This document shows, one piece after another, positions 7,477 to 15,658 of a stretch of DNA of 64,000 nt; position 1 is the stretch's first letter, and each line of letters opens with the position of its first letter. A program made the translations under genes and the position numbers. The notes under the pieces are model-generated. The model searched no databases. It had not been told where the DNA came from and worked only from the letters and a program-made list of their open reading frames with translations. This DNA comes from an uncultured Bacteroidales bacterium (lineage in GTDB: Bacteria > Bacteroidota > Bacteroidia > Bacteroidales > Paludibacteraceae), in assembly GCA_934667275.1 (NCBI GenBank), contig CAKULK010000004.1, positions 86,654 to 150,653 of the forward strand, read 5' to 3'.

Positions 7477-8493
7477 TTAGGGTTTGTAGTAACTGTTTTC
7501 GAGGATGAGTTGGGCATCGGGTTCGGACATGAGTTGCGGAATGGTAACGTCCTCATTATGACGCATATAACTATCCACAATACGCCAACCGACCCACGTG
7601 CCGAGGCGGCCCGGGGAATCCTGACTGATTTCGGCTGTGAAGGGTCCGTCGTTGAGGTAGGAAGTCCGGACCGAGGACTCCGTTTTGAAGAGGTCGCGCT
7701 TGTCCATCATGCGGTTCCAGATGGCGCGCTCGTAGGTGATGCACCAGTCCCATTGGGCGGGGGTGTAGCCGATAATCTCGTATTCGGGCTCGTCGGGCAG
7801 CAGTTGGCTGAGGAGCCACATCTGTTTGCCGCGGTAGATGATGTTCTCGAGAAGGCGGTTGTAGCGGCTGGTGTAGGGGGTGTTCTGCGCGATGAACATG
7901 CTGAGGACATCAGCGGGAATGCACTCGGGGCGCATAGTCTGCTTCTGGTAGTCGTACACGACCTGATTGTAGTAGGGGTAGTCGCTGCCGAGGTACATGT
8001 CAATGCCCACGCCAATGAGGTCGTCGTAGTAGAAAACGGACGAGTTGAAGCCCGAGACGAACAGATAGACTGTGGGGACAGACAAGGCAGGATATAGGTA
8101 GTGCATACGCGTAAAGCCCTGATTGAGTTCGGTTTGCAGGCGACTGAGGTCGGAGAAACGCTCTTCAGCCAGTTGGTTGGTCTGTTGGAAACCCATGGTG
8201 GTGTCGGTGAGGAAACGGGGCAGTTCGGCGCAGAGATAGGCGGTGTCGATGCTGCTGATACCGAGGACTCCCTCTACGAAAAGCGGCATAAACTCCTCAT
8301 AATCAGCGTACAGACGGCGGACATCCTGCGTGATGCTGTCAGGGCGTACGCTGAGGAGGGCACTGTCGAAACGAATGACTGGCACGGAGACAGGCTCAAG
8401 GTCGCGGGGGAAGTAGTCCTGCCCGCGGTGGCAGCCTGCGAGGGTGCAGCATAAAAGGCTGAGAATCAGCCAGAAGTGATTACATCTTTCCAT
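7477..8493 (-). CDS. gldB: Gliding motility lipoprotein GldB-like
   Basis: 338 residues. A lipoprotein signal ends in LAGC (Cys20), so the protein should be lipid-anchored in the cell envelope. The body matches GldB: VPVIRFDSALL near 38, YLFVSGFNSSVFYYDDLIGVGIDMYLG near 142, then GYTPAQWDWCITYE, and the conserved end SPGRLGTWVGWRIVDSYM near 298. GldB is found across Bacteroidetes, including non-gliding gut species; its exact role is unclear, though the family is linked to the gliding and type IX secretion apparatus. It is the last gene of an operon and its start overlaps the end of lolD by 14 nt. Downstream lies an 11-bp repeat array. Confidence 0.85.
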   Translation of the reverse strand: MERCNHFWLILSLLCCTLAGCHRGQDYFPRDLEPVSVPVIRFDSALLSVRPDSITQDVRRLYADYEEFMPLFVEGVLGISSIDTAYLCAELPRFLTDTTMGFQQTNQLAEERFSDLSRLQTELNQGFTRMHYLYPALSVPTVYLFVSGFNSSVFYYDDLIGVGIDMYLGSDYPYYNQVVYDYQKQTMRPECIPADVLSMFIAQNTPYTSRYNRLLENIIYRGKQMWLLSQLLPDEPEYEIIGYTPAQWDWCITYERAIWNRMMDKRDLFKTESSVRTSYLNDGPFTAEISQDSPGRLGTWVGWRIVDSYMRHNEDVTIPQLMSEPDAQLILENSYYKP

Positions 8494-9127
8494 CTTTGAT
8501 TTCTAATACGCGGTCGCTGATTTCGGCAAGTTCCTTGTCGTGGGTGACGATGACGATGGTCTGTCCGTACTGCTCGCGCATGTGCAGGAGCAGGCGGTGG
8601 AGTTCGCGTTTGTTGGTTTCGTCGAGGCTGCCGCTGGGTTCATCGGCGAGAATGACATCGGGAGACATCATCATCGCCCGCGCTGCCGCCACACGCTGCT
8701 TCTCGCCGCCCGAGAGTTGGGCAGGCTTGTGGGTGAGACGGTCCTGCATGCCAAGGTCGGTGAGGAGTTGCGTGGCACGTGCTTGCGCCTCACGGTAGTC
8801 GGTACGGGCAATGAGTGCGGGCATCATGACGTTCTCAAGGGTGTTGAACTCGGGCAGGAGTTGGTGGAACTGAAAGATAAAGCCGATGTGCCTATTGCGG
8901 AACTCGGCTAAGGCTTTATCTTTGAGCATCAGCACGTTAACGCCGTTGATGAGCACGGTACCGCTGTCCGGTCGGTCGAGCGTCCCTATGATTTGGAGCA
9001 GGGTGGTCTTGCCCGCGCCGCTCTTGCCGATGATGCTGACTATCTCGCCCTTTCGGACGGAGAGGTTGACGCCTTTGAGCACCTCGAGGGTGCCGAAGGA
9101 CTTGTGTATGTCGGAGACTTGAATCAT
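8480..9127 (-). CDS. lolD: ABC transporter ATPase, LolD family
   Basis: 215 residues, a stand-alone nucleotide-binding subunit. Walker A is GKSGAGKTT near residue 34, the Q-loop FQFHQLLPEFNTLENV near 91, the signature LSGGEKQR near 138, Walker B VILADEPSGSLD near 158 and the H-loop VTHD near 194. The LPEFNTLENVMMP stretch and length fit the LolD/MacB subfamily, which powers lipoprotein release or export from the inner membrane. The membrane partner (LolC/E type) is not in the operon. Both neighbours, GldB and the S41 protease, are predicted lipoproteins, which fits an envelope role. Confidence 0.85.
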   Translation of the reverse strand: MIQVSDIHKSFGTLEVLKGVNLSVRKGEIVSIIGKSGAGKTTLLQIIGTLDRPDSGTVLINGVNVLMLKDKALAEFRNRHIGFIFQFHQLLPEFNTLENVMMPALIARTDYREAQARATQLLTDLGMQDRLTHKPAQLSGGEKQRVAAARAMMMSPDVILADEPSGSLDETNKRELHRLLLHMREQYGQTIVIVTHDKELAEISDRVLEIKDGKM

Positions 9128-9133
9128 GCTGGG

Positions 9134-10159
9134 TTAGTTTTTGTCGTAGGCGTAGTTGATGATGCGCACCGCCGTCTCGATGATGTCGTCGCGGTCGGTG
9201 GAGGTGAGGGTGATGTTGCCGTCGGGCTGGATACCGGGTTCAATACTCTGATTATCACGGTCGTACATGCGGACACTGGAGAATCGGAGAAGCCAGCCGT
9301 TGGGCAGTTCATAACTAAGTGGCATTCCGCCACCGCCTCCGCTTAAGCCGCCGAGAATCAGGCTGTTATCCGCGTAACGCATGATGCTGACAAAGAAATT
9401 GGCTGCGGAATAGGTGTGGCGGTTGCAGAGTACGATGACGGGACGGAGCCAGTAGCCTTTGGCGTCCTCAAGACGCATGGGTTGCACCTCCGAGAAGTCG
9501 TCGTGCGCTTTGCCCGACTTGTGCTGCCAATAGCCCACGACGGTGTCGCGCGAGAAGAACGGAGCCGCCAGTTTGTAGGCGTTGTTAAGGTCGCCACCGC
9601 CGTTGTTTCGGACATCGAGGACGATGCCACGGCAGTCACGGAAGTGGTTGAGGACTGCGATGAGGTTGGCATCGGAGAAGCCGCTGGAGAACGAACCGTA
9701 ATAGATATAGCCTATGGTGTCGCCGTGAATGCGTTGGTAGGAGATGCCGCCGGCACGGTGATAATCAGTAAGATAGACGCGTGTGAGAAGGTCAGCGTCA
9801 AAGTTGGAGGGGTAGCCGGTGTACCAATCGGTGCAGGAAGAGACGTCGAAGAACGAGTAGAGGTTGACGTGCCCGTCGCGGAGGAGGTTGACGACCTCTG
9901 CCATCTGGTTGAAATAGAGGTAGTTGTCGTCCCAGTTGGTGATGCGCATGGTATCGAAACGGGGTCGGTAAACATCGTGGACGGAGTCCCAGTCGATACC
10001 CTTTTCGTCGAGGAAACAGTATTTCTCGTCGATGATACGCCACAGGGCTTCGAAGTTGCCGAGCGGCGTATTGTCGTCCGCAGCCTCAAAAGGATGTGTG
10101 CAACCTACCGTGAGAAGGAGCAACAGGGTGAGTATCAGGTATTTGTTTACATGTTCCAT
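9134..10159 (-). CDS. S41 family peptidase, lipoprotein
   Basis: 341 residues from the ATG at 10159. This start is chosen because it is followed by a lipoprotein signal (MEHVNKYLILTLLLLLTVGC, Cys20), whereas the upstream in-frame extension looks like translated antisense of the previous gene. The C-terminal processing protease fold is visible: GDTIGYIYYGSFSSG, GIVLDVRNNGGGDLNNAYKLA and HTYSAANFF, in which the Ser is the likely nucleophile, then GGLSGGGGGMP. No clear PDZ domain is seen between residues 60 and 150. A role in trimming envelope proteins is inferred from the family. The start overlaps the end of the DUF3316 gene by 13 nt. Confidence 0.82.
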   Translation of the reverse strand: MEHVNKYLILTLLLLLTVGCTHPFEAADDNTPLGNFEALWRIIDEKYCFLDEKGIDWDSVHDVYRPRFDTMRITNWDDNYLYFNQMAEVVNLLRDGHVNLYSFFDVSSCTDWYTGYPSNFDADLLTRVYLTDYHRAGGISYQRIHGDTIGYIYYGSFSSGFSDANLIAVLNHFRDCRGIVLDVRNNGGGDLNNAYKLAAPFFSRDTVVGYWQHKSGKAHDDFSEVQPMRLEDAKGYWLRPVIVLCNRHTYSAANFFVSIMRYADNSLILGGLSGGGGGMPLSYELPNGWLLRFSSVRMYDRDNQSIEPGIQPDGNITLTSTDRDDIIETAVRIINYAYDKN

Positions 10160-10953
10160 GCCGTAAGACTCTTTGCGGGATTGATGCGATAATGCCAGAT
10201 ACAGCCCACGACAGCACTGACCTGTTCGCGGGAAAACATCATGCCACGCTCGCCGTACTCCACGTACTCGTGTGCGACGCCCACGCGCCATGTGGAGCGG
10301 TGGAACTGCATATCCATTGTGAGTTCGTGACGGAGTGTGCGATGGTTGGTGAGGGTAGTGCAACGGACACGTCCCGGTACGTCTTCGGCGAGTTCATAGT
10401 AAGACTGCCAGTAGTCGGGCAGAAAATCCACGCCGACCACGTTTGCGCGCACGAGATAGCGCAGGCGATAGGAGGTGGTGCGTGCACGGAAAGTCCACGC
10501 GATGCCGCCCATAGCACACAAATCCAACGCCACGTCCATGGAAAAGGGCTTGTTGACACTACTGCCGTGCATCTTGCCGAGCCAGTCGAAATCAAGGTAC
10601 GGTCCGAGGAGGAGTTCGATACCCGTGCGGCGGAAGCACCAACTATAGTAGGCACCCCACCCGCCCGAGACGCCGAGGGAGTAGATGAGGTTGGTGTGCG
10701 CGCTGCTGTAGGTCCAGCCGAACTGCGCGTCGAAGCGTCCGAGGTGGTGCCAAGCACCTCGGAGAGGTTGCCACCACTCGTTGCCGATGCCCACCCGTTG
10801 CCCTGAATAGAGTAGGGGAGAGAGGTATTGGTCCTGCTGCCAAAGTCCGCCATAAGACACATGGAGCACATTCTCGTGCTCCACATTTTGTGCCGCAGCC
10901 ATACTTGCGAGTATTGCAAAGGCAACTATCCAAACGGCTTTCTTCAGGCGCAT
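10147..10953 (-). CDS. DUF3316-like outer-membrane protein
   Basis: 268 residues with a signal peptide (MRLKKAVWIVAFAILASMAAAQ). The rest is rich in aromatic, alternating strands (GRFDAQFGWTYSSAHTNLIYSLGVSGGWGAYYSW and so on), typical of a small beta barrel or surface sheet protein. The pattern agrees with Bacteroidales DUF3316 proteins, whose function is unknown. It is the first gene of the operon DUF3316 - S41 - lolD - gldB, with a consensus promoter 35 nt upstream of the ATG. Confidence 0.65.
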   Translation of the reverse strand: MRLKKAVWIVAFAILASMAAAQNVEHENVLHVSYGGLWQQDQYLSPLLYSGQRVGIGNEWWQPLRGAWHHLGRFDAQFGWTYSSAHTNLIYSLGVSGGWGAYYSWCFRRTGIELLLGPYLDFDWLGKMHGSSVNKPFSMDVALDLCAMGGIAWTFRARTTSYRLRYLVRANVVGVDFLPDYWQSYYELAEDVPGRVRCTTLTNHRTLRHELTMDMQFHRSTWRVGVAHEYVEYGERGMMFSREQVSAVVGCIWHYRINPAKSLTAWNM

Positions 10954-10987
10954 ACAGCCAACTATGTTGATATTGTTAAATTGCCGA

Positions 10988-11019
10988 CAAAGTTACAACT
11001 TTTTGTGCAAATGCGCAAA
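10988..11019 (-). promoter_or_regulatory. Promoter of the DUF3316-S41-lolD-gldB operon
   Basis: Minus-strand TTTG (11016-11019), a 20-nt spacer and TAACTTTG (10988-10995). It is divergent from the SDR promoter. Confidence 0.8.
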
Positions 11020-11086
11020 TCTTTGTGTGATGATACAGGGGAGAGCATATTTCACTGATAAACAGAGAGAAAAATAATGTGATGGG

Positions 11087-11117
11087 TTGTGCAATTCAAA
11101 AAGATATTGTATCTTTG
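11087..11117 (+). promoter_or_regulatory. Promoter of the SDR gene
   Basis: TTG (11087-11089), 20 nt, TATCTTTG (11110-11117). The start codon at 11142 gives a leader of about 20 nt. Confidence 0.78.
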
Positions 11118-11141
11118 TATGCCATTAAACTGGAAAAATGT

Positions 11142-11948
11142 ATGAAAGAGACAACGCAGAAAAACAGGAAAACATTGGTGCTGACCGGCGGTTCGTCGGG
11201 AATAGGCTTGGCTACCGTCCAACTATTCAACCGGGAAGGATGGCAGGTGTTTGAACTGAGCCGCCACGGTGTGAGTCACGACGGTATCACACATATCCAT
11301 TGCGATGTGACCGACGAAGGCTCTGTGCGTCAGGCAATTGGCGAAGTCCGCGCGAAAAGCGACCACATAGACGTAGTGATAAGCAATGCAGGGTTCGGCA
11401 TATCCGGTCCTATAGAGTTCACCACCACAGGAGAGGCTCGCCGTCAGTTTGACGTGAACTTCTTCGGTGCCTTTCATCTGGTAAAAGCAGTGTTGCCGAT
11501 TCTGCGCGCCCAAGGATACGGACGCGTTGTGTTTACCTCTTCCGTGGCTGCGGTGTTGAGTATCCCCTATCAGTCGTTCTACAGCGCAAGCAAATCAGCA
11601 CTAAATGCGATGGCATTGGCACTTGCCAACGAGGTGCGTCCGTTTGGTATCACAGTGTCTGTGCTGATGCCGGGCGACGTGGCGACGGGCTTTACAGACG
11701 CCCGTCAGAAGGGCATTGCAGGGCAGGAGGTGTACAAAAATATGCAATCAGCGGTGGCGTCCATGGAGAAAGACGAGCGTGGCGGAATGACTCCGGAACA
11801 CATGGCACGCGACTTGTACCGCATAGCCACCCGCCGCAGAGTAAAACCGCTATATGCAGGCGGGGCATTGTACAGTTTCTTCTGTTTCCTGAACAGGATA
11901 TTGCCGAAAAAATTAGTGAACTTAATCGTCGGCAAACTCTATTCTTGA
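11142..11948 (+). CDS. Short-chain dehydrogenase/reductase
   Basis: 268 residues from the ATG at 11142, which is the first start downstream of the promoter at 11087-11117. Classical SDR features: the nucleotide-binding TGGSSGIG near residue 15, a CDVTD Asp motif, SNAGFGISGP (NAG motif) near 87, the catalytic Ser in VFTSSVAAV, and YSASK carrying the catalytic Tyr and Lys near 155. It probably oxidises or reduces an alcohol or ketone with NAD(P); the substrate is unknown. The C-terminal hydrophobic end (ALYSFFCFLNRILPKKLVNLIVGKLY) resembles membrane-associating SDRs. Its end overlaps the convergent esterase gene by 10 nt. Confidence 0.85.
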   Translation: MKETTQKNRKTLVLTGGSSGIGLATVQLFNREGWQVFELSRHGVSHDGITHIHCDVTDEGSVRQAIGEVRAKSDHIDVVISNAGFGISGPIEFTTTGEARRQFDVNFFGAFHLVKAVLPILRAQGYGRVVFTSSVAAVLSIPYQSFYSASKSALNAMALALANEVRPFGITVSVLMPGDVATGFTDARQKGIAGQEVYKNMQSAVASMEKDERGGMTPEHMARDLYRIATRRRVKPLYAGGALYSFFCFLNRILPKKLVNLIVGKLYS

Positions 11949-12583
11949 GCGGGCTGCGCTTGCAAGTGGTGCAAAACTGCCTTGACGGCCTGTTCGTTGA
12001 CGCGGTGCCCGAACTTAGGCGACCACAATATTTCCCATCCGAGTTGCGAAAGGAGTGCGGCATTGCGCTTGGTGATTTCCTTGCCCACTAACTCATCGTC
12101 CGTGGAAAAGAGGGCGATATTTCGAGAACCTGAAAGTATTTGGTGCTCATCGCGAAAGGTGATGAAGCGTCTAATCATCTGTTCATCAATGATATACTCC
12201 GTTTCTCCATTCTCACGTTCCTGCAAATACGGGTGCTTGCCATAGCCGAGTTTGCGGAGGACATGCTCTATCTCAATAGTGGGGTTGACGGCAATTTTCG
12301 TAGCATCGGGGGCATTGACATAGAGTGTGAGCATACCACCCATGGATGTGCCTGCCACAAGAGCAGGGTGGAAAGCGTCAGACCATTGGTTGAGAATATC
12401 CAAGGACTCGTAAGGGTCGTGGGTGATTTCGGGGGAGAGCCACTCGTATTGGTCGAAGTACCGCCCGAAAGAAGACTTAGTGCCCGATTTGGCACTTGAA
12501 CCCAAACCGTGAATATAGAGCGCATAAGGCTTCTGCTCAGGCTCTTGCCAAATATAAGGTGTATGTTGATTGTTGCGTGACAT
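11939..12583 (-). CDS. YqiA/YcfP-type alpha/beta hydrolase
   Basis: 214 residues, cytoplasmic. ALYIHGLGSSAKSGT near residue 20 forms the oxyanion region, VAGTSMGGMLTLYV near 75 has the GxSxG nucleophile, STDDELVG near 163 may supply the Asp, and FGHRVNE near 189 holds the catalytic His. This is the layout of the small UPF0227 (YqiA/YcfP) esterases. The natural substrate is unknown. An 11-bp array lies in the gap upstream of the start codon. Confidence 0.78.
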   Translation of the reverse strand: MSRNNQHTPYIWQEPEQKPYALYIHGLGSSAKSGTKSSFGRYFDQYEWLSPEITHDPYESLDILNQWSDAFHPALVAGTSMGGMLTLYVNAPDATKIAVNPTIEIEHVLRKLGYGKHPYLQERENGETEYIIDEQMIRRFITFRDEHQILSGSRNIALFSTDDELVGKEITKRNAALLSQLGWEILWSPKFGHRVNEQAVKAVLHHLQAQPAQE

Positions 12584-12631
12584 AGAAATGATTACACATT
12601 TGTATCCGTAAAACTATAGTATCTTATGCTC

Positions 12632-12675
12632 GAAGTACCGATGAAGTTCCGATGAAGTTCCGATGAAGTACCGAT
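12632..12675. repeat. 11-bp tandem array, four units (GAAGTNCCGAT)
   Basis: GAAGTACCGAT, GAAGTTCCGAT, GAAGTTCCGAT and GAAGTACCGAT follow one another without gaps. They lie between the GtrA-like gene and the esterase gene, in what would be the 5' leader of the latter. Confidence 0.92.
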
Positions 12676-12710
12676 GGAGACAGCCGGCGAACACGAGGCA
12701 AAAGTGAGGG

Positions 12711-13214
12711 TTAACGGCGAAAAGAAAAGTATTTCTGCCCAAAGAAACTGACGATGACAGTAATGACGGTGACAATCATCTTGGACGGGGTGGGGTAGAG
12801 TCCTGCACCATCGACGAGCAGTTTGAGACCGAAATAGTTGATAGCCAAGTTGATAAGCACGATGATGATGTATCGCCCCAGTTGGCGTGCACCGTGGAGA
12901 GTGGATTGGGTGAAGGTGACATATTTGTTGAGCCAAAAACCCGTCAGGAGCGTAATGGGAAAAACAATGCAAAGTGCCATGATGTGGGGCGTGATGCATA
13001 TCTCGGACAGCCCGAAAAGGTGCCAATGAAGGGGAATATAGACCAAATCGTGCCCCACCACGAAATTGTACATCAAAAAGTACAACACCCAGTCTAACAA
13101 CATGTTACCACCACCGCAGGCGGCATAGCGAAAGAGTTGTTCGGGGATATATCGGCTGAAAGGTCGGTAGAAAAAATCAATGATTTCAGTGATTAGTTGC
13201 GATAGTTTTTGCAT
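12711..13214 (-). CDS. GtrA-like membrane protein
   Basis: 167 residues from the ATG at 13214. A longer frame exists, but the promoter at 13262-13293 lies inside it, so the internal ATG is the real start. Four hydrophobic helices are visible: GGGNMLLDWVLYFLMYNFVV, ALCIVFPITLLTGFWL, YIIIVLINLAINYFGLKLLV and MIVTVITVIVSFFGQKYFSF. The motifs LFRYAACGGGNMLLDW, FWLNKYVTF and SFFGQKYFSF fit the GtrA family, whose members are thought to move lipid-linked sugars across the membrane. The partner glycosyltransferase is not adjacent. Confidence 0.75.
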   Translation of the reverse strand: MQKLSQLITEIIDFFYRPFSRYIPEQLFRYAACGGGNMLLDWVLYFLMYNFVVGHDLVYIPLHWHLFGLSEICITPHIMALCIVFPITLLTGFWLNKYVTFTQSTLHGARQLGRYIIIVLINLAINYFGLKLLVDGAGLYPTPSKMIVTVITVIVSFFGQKYFSFRR

Positions 13215-13261
13215 TTTTGAAATAAAAGCAGTAATTTTGCAGTCGAAATCGAAAGCAGCCG

Positions 13262-13293
13262 CAAAGGTACGACAAAATAGCGGAACACGCAAA
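13262..13293 (-). promoter_or_regulatory. Promoter of the GtrA-like gene
   Basis: Minus-strand TTTG (13290-13293), 20 nt, TACCTTTG (13262-13269); the leader to the ATG at 13214 is about 40 nt. Confidence 0.8.
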
Positions 13294-13366
13294 TTTTTGT
13301 GGTAGGCGTTTGCGGGTTTCCGATAGTAATCAAGCAATTGTTTTATGGACGACCATCATCAAGAGA

Positions 13367-14140
13367 ATGCAGCAAGTACGCCCCAAGAAATTTCTGGGTC
13401 AGCACTTCTTGACGGACCTGAGTGTCGCCCAACGGATTGCTGAGACCATTTCCGCCGGTCGTGTCCTCGAGATAGGACCCGGCATGGGTGTTTTAACCCA
13501 GTATCTCCTTAAAAACAAAGACATTGACCTCACGGCGATAGAACTCGACCGCGAGAGTGTGGCGTATCTGAAAGAATGGTACCCCGAACTGCACTTGATA
13601 GAGGGCGACTTTCTGAAGTTGGACCTCGCGGAATTGTATCCGGAAGGGGAGTTCTGCGTGATAGGAAACTATCCGTACAATATCAGCAGCCAGATATTTT
13701 TCAAGGTCTTGGAGTACAAAGACCGCATACCCGTATGCTCGGGCATGATACAGAAAGAGGTGGCAGAACGTATCGCCTCGAAGCCCGGGAAAAAGGCGTA
13801 CGGCATATTGAGCGTGCTGTTGCAGGCATACTATGACATTGAGTATCTGTTCACGGTGAACGAGAACGTGTTTGCGCCCCCGCCCAAGGTGAAATCGGCG
13901 GTTGTGCGACTGACGCGCAATCGCCGCCAAGAGTTGGGCTGCGATGAGCAGTTGTTCAAACAAGTGGTCAAAACAGCCTTTAACCAACGCCGAAAACAGA
14001 TGCGCAATTCGTTGATGTCACTGGTAGGAAAAGATAACCCGCTACTGTCCGACCCCGTGTTCACGAAGCGCCCCGAGCAATTAAGCGTGGAAGAATTTAT
14101 TCAATTAACCAATCTGATAGACGGAAAAGGAAACGGATAG
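13367..14140 (+). CDS. rsmA: 16S rRNA dimethyladenosine transferase
   Basis: Methylates two adjacent adenines near the 3' end of 16S rRNA late in 30S assembly (KsgA). 257 residues from the ATG at 13367, chosen because the protein then begins with the family's usual MQQVRPKKFLGQHFL. The SAM-binding motif VLEIGPGMGVLTQYLL lies near residue 34, the acidic ELD and EGDFLKLDL loops follow, and the catalytic NYPYNISSQ (family NxPY) is near 104. The C-terminal helical domain (KTAFNQRRKQMRNSL) binds rRNA. It is followed after an 83-nt gap by corA on the same strand. Confidence 0.93.
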   Translation: MQQVRPKKFLGQHFLTDLSVAQRIAETISAGRVLEIGPGMGVLTQYLLKNKDIDLTAIELDRESVAYLKEWYPELHLIEGDFLKLDLAELYPEGEFCVIGNYPYNISSQIFFKVLEYKDRIPVCSGMIQKEVAERIASKPGKKAYGILSVLLQAYYDIEYLFTVNENVFAPPPKVKSAVVRLTRNRRQELGCDEQLFKQVVKTAFNQRRKQMRNSLMSLVGKDNPLLSDPVFTKRPEQLSVEEFIQLTNLIDGKGNG

Positions 14141-14223
14141 CAAACAGGCGTTTTTTGAGACCTTTTCCACTTGTAGAACCATTTGCGAGGCGTGAGAAAC
14201 GTCCGCAGCAAACAAAAAAAGTT

Positions 14224-15171
14224 ATGGCAGAACTGAGAATATTCTATAAGGAAAACGAGAAGATAAAGGTTTCGAAGACGCTGAATATCTTGCAATCCAT
14301 TGATAAGAAAGACATTATCTGGATAGACCTTTTGGATGTCAGCGACAAGACCGAGGACGCTCTCGAGGGATTCCTTAAGATTGATATTCAGGAAGATGAG
14401 GAGATGGAAGAGATTGAGATGTCGTCGCGATATATCCAGACCGACGACTCGATTGTAGCGAACTCAAACTTCCTGCGCAATGATTTTGAGGTGGAACCCG
14501 TGAACTTCATTCTAAAGAACAGTATCCTTGTGAGTACGCGCAGCGTGGAGTTGGACAGTTTCAACGAGACCGTCAAGAAGATGTTCGTGAACACCCGCAA
14601 CTTTCCGACAGGGTATCATGTGCTGGTTGCCCTCATGGAGACACGTGTGGAGAAAGACGCCGATATGATTGAGGACACCACCGATATGATTACCAACCTA
14701 TCCTCCGAAATCAACGCCAGCGACCATGTGGACGAGGATGTGCTCATCCAAATCAAGGACTTGCAGGAAAAAGTAACCATCATCCGTCAGAACATCATGG
14801 ACAAACAGCGCGTCATCAGCAATTTCCTGAAATGCGACTTCTTTCCCGCCGAACTGCAACCGCGCTTGACGATGATTATCAAGGATATAAACTCACTTTT
14901 CGACTATACGCGATTCGGCTTCGACCGTCTGGACTACCTCCAGGATACGTTCCTCGGTCTCGTAAACATCGAACAGAACAAGATTATCAAGATATTCACC
15001 GTAGTGAATGTTATCTTCCTTCCGCCGACATTAGTGGCAAGTATGTACGGCATGAACTTCGATTTCATGCCCGAACTGCATTGGAAACTTGGCTACCCGT
15101 TCGCACTCGGGCTGATGGTAGTTTTTACACTGATTATCTTGCTGATATTCAAGTTGAAGAAGTGGTTATAA
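14224..15171 (+). CDS. corA: CorA family magnesium/cobalt transporter
   Basis: 315 residues from the ATG at 14224 (MAELRIFYKENEKIKV), preferred over an in-frame upstream ATG at 14155 because the extension lacks family similarity. The N-terminal ~250 residues form the cytoplasmic funnel, including the long DMITNLSSEINA...QIKDLQEKVTIIRQNIMDK stalk helices. Two transmembrane helices end the protein: FTVVNVIFLPPTLVASMYGMNF, with the YGMNF pore-entrance signature, and FALGLMVVFTLIILLIF, followed by a basic KLKKWL tail. It imports Mg2+ or other divalent cations as a homopentamer. No riboswitch-like leader is obvious in the 80 nt upstream. Confidence 0.92.
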   Translation: MAELRIFYKENEKIKVSKTLNILQSIDKKDIIWIDLLDVSDKTEDALEGFLKIDIQEDEEMEEIEMSSRYIQTDDSIVANSNFLRNDFEVEPVNFILKNSILVSTRSVELDSFNETVKKMFVNTRNFPTGYHVLVALMETRVEKDADMIEDTTDMITNLSSEINASDHVDEDVLIQIKDLQEKVTIIRQNIMDKQRVISNFLKCDFFPAELQPRLTMIIKDINSLFDYTRFGFDRLDYLQDTFLGLVNIEQNKIIKIFTVVNVIFLPPTLVASMYGMNFDFMPELHWKLGYPFALGLMVVFTLIILLIFKLKKWL

Positions 15172-15600
15172 GCATAGTTATCAACAATATCGGTGAAAAT
15201 TTGTTCGCACTATTTGATATTTAGCATTTATCCCGAATATCACAAAAATAATCCACCAAAAAGATAAGTACAAGATATTGGTATACAATGTGTTAGACAG
15301 TTTATCAACATTATCAGCGAGATATAATAACAAAGGAATTTTCTATTAAACCTATATATATTATATTAAGTGTAATTTTGGGGAGAGTAGAGGAAGTTAA
15401 ATAGATGAAAATTATATTGCAAATAGTTTGACGACGGCGACCAAAAAGTGCGATAAATTGATATTTTTTGGAGTGAAAACGGAAAAATATGAGTCTAAAA
15501 CATCCACTTTTTGGCATAGATGCAGAAATATAATACACTGATATACAAACTATTATAATAAATATGTTGTAGAACATACCACTTTCCGACCACTTGATTC
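15172..15600. other. AT-rich intergenic region upstream of the PUL
   Basis: About 430 bp with no convincing gene. It is very AT-rich and contains two TTATCAACA sequences (15178-15186 and 15302-15310), one mismatch from the DnaA box TTATCCACA. I see no regular repeat and no strong hairpin. It probably holds regulator sites for the susC promoter. Confidence 0.5.
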
Positions 15601-15631
15601 TTGACAAAGCAGCGTTTCATTATTACCTTTG
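15601..15631 (+). promoter_or_regulatory. susC promoter of the PUL
   Basis: TTG (15601-15603), 20 nt, TACCTTTG (15624-15631), with the start codon at 15659. It should drive the eight-gene PUL. Confidence 0.78.
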
Positions 15632-15658
15632 CAGGCGTTAAATGAAACAGCGAAAAGT

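Noticed and set aside
10160..10363. N-terminal extension of the S41 peptidase
   Set aside because: The lipoprotein signal begins at 10159; the extension overlaps the DUF3316 coding sequence and looks like out-of-frame translation.
15172..15600. Chromosomal replication origin
   Set aside because: Only two imperfect DnaA boxes and no dnaA, dnaN or gidA genes nearby.
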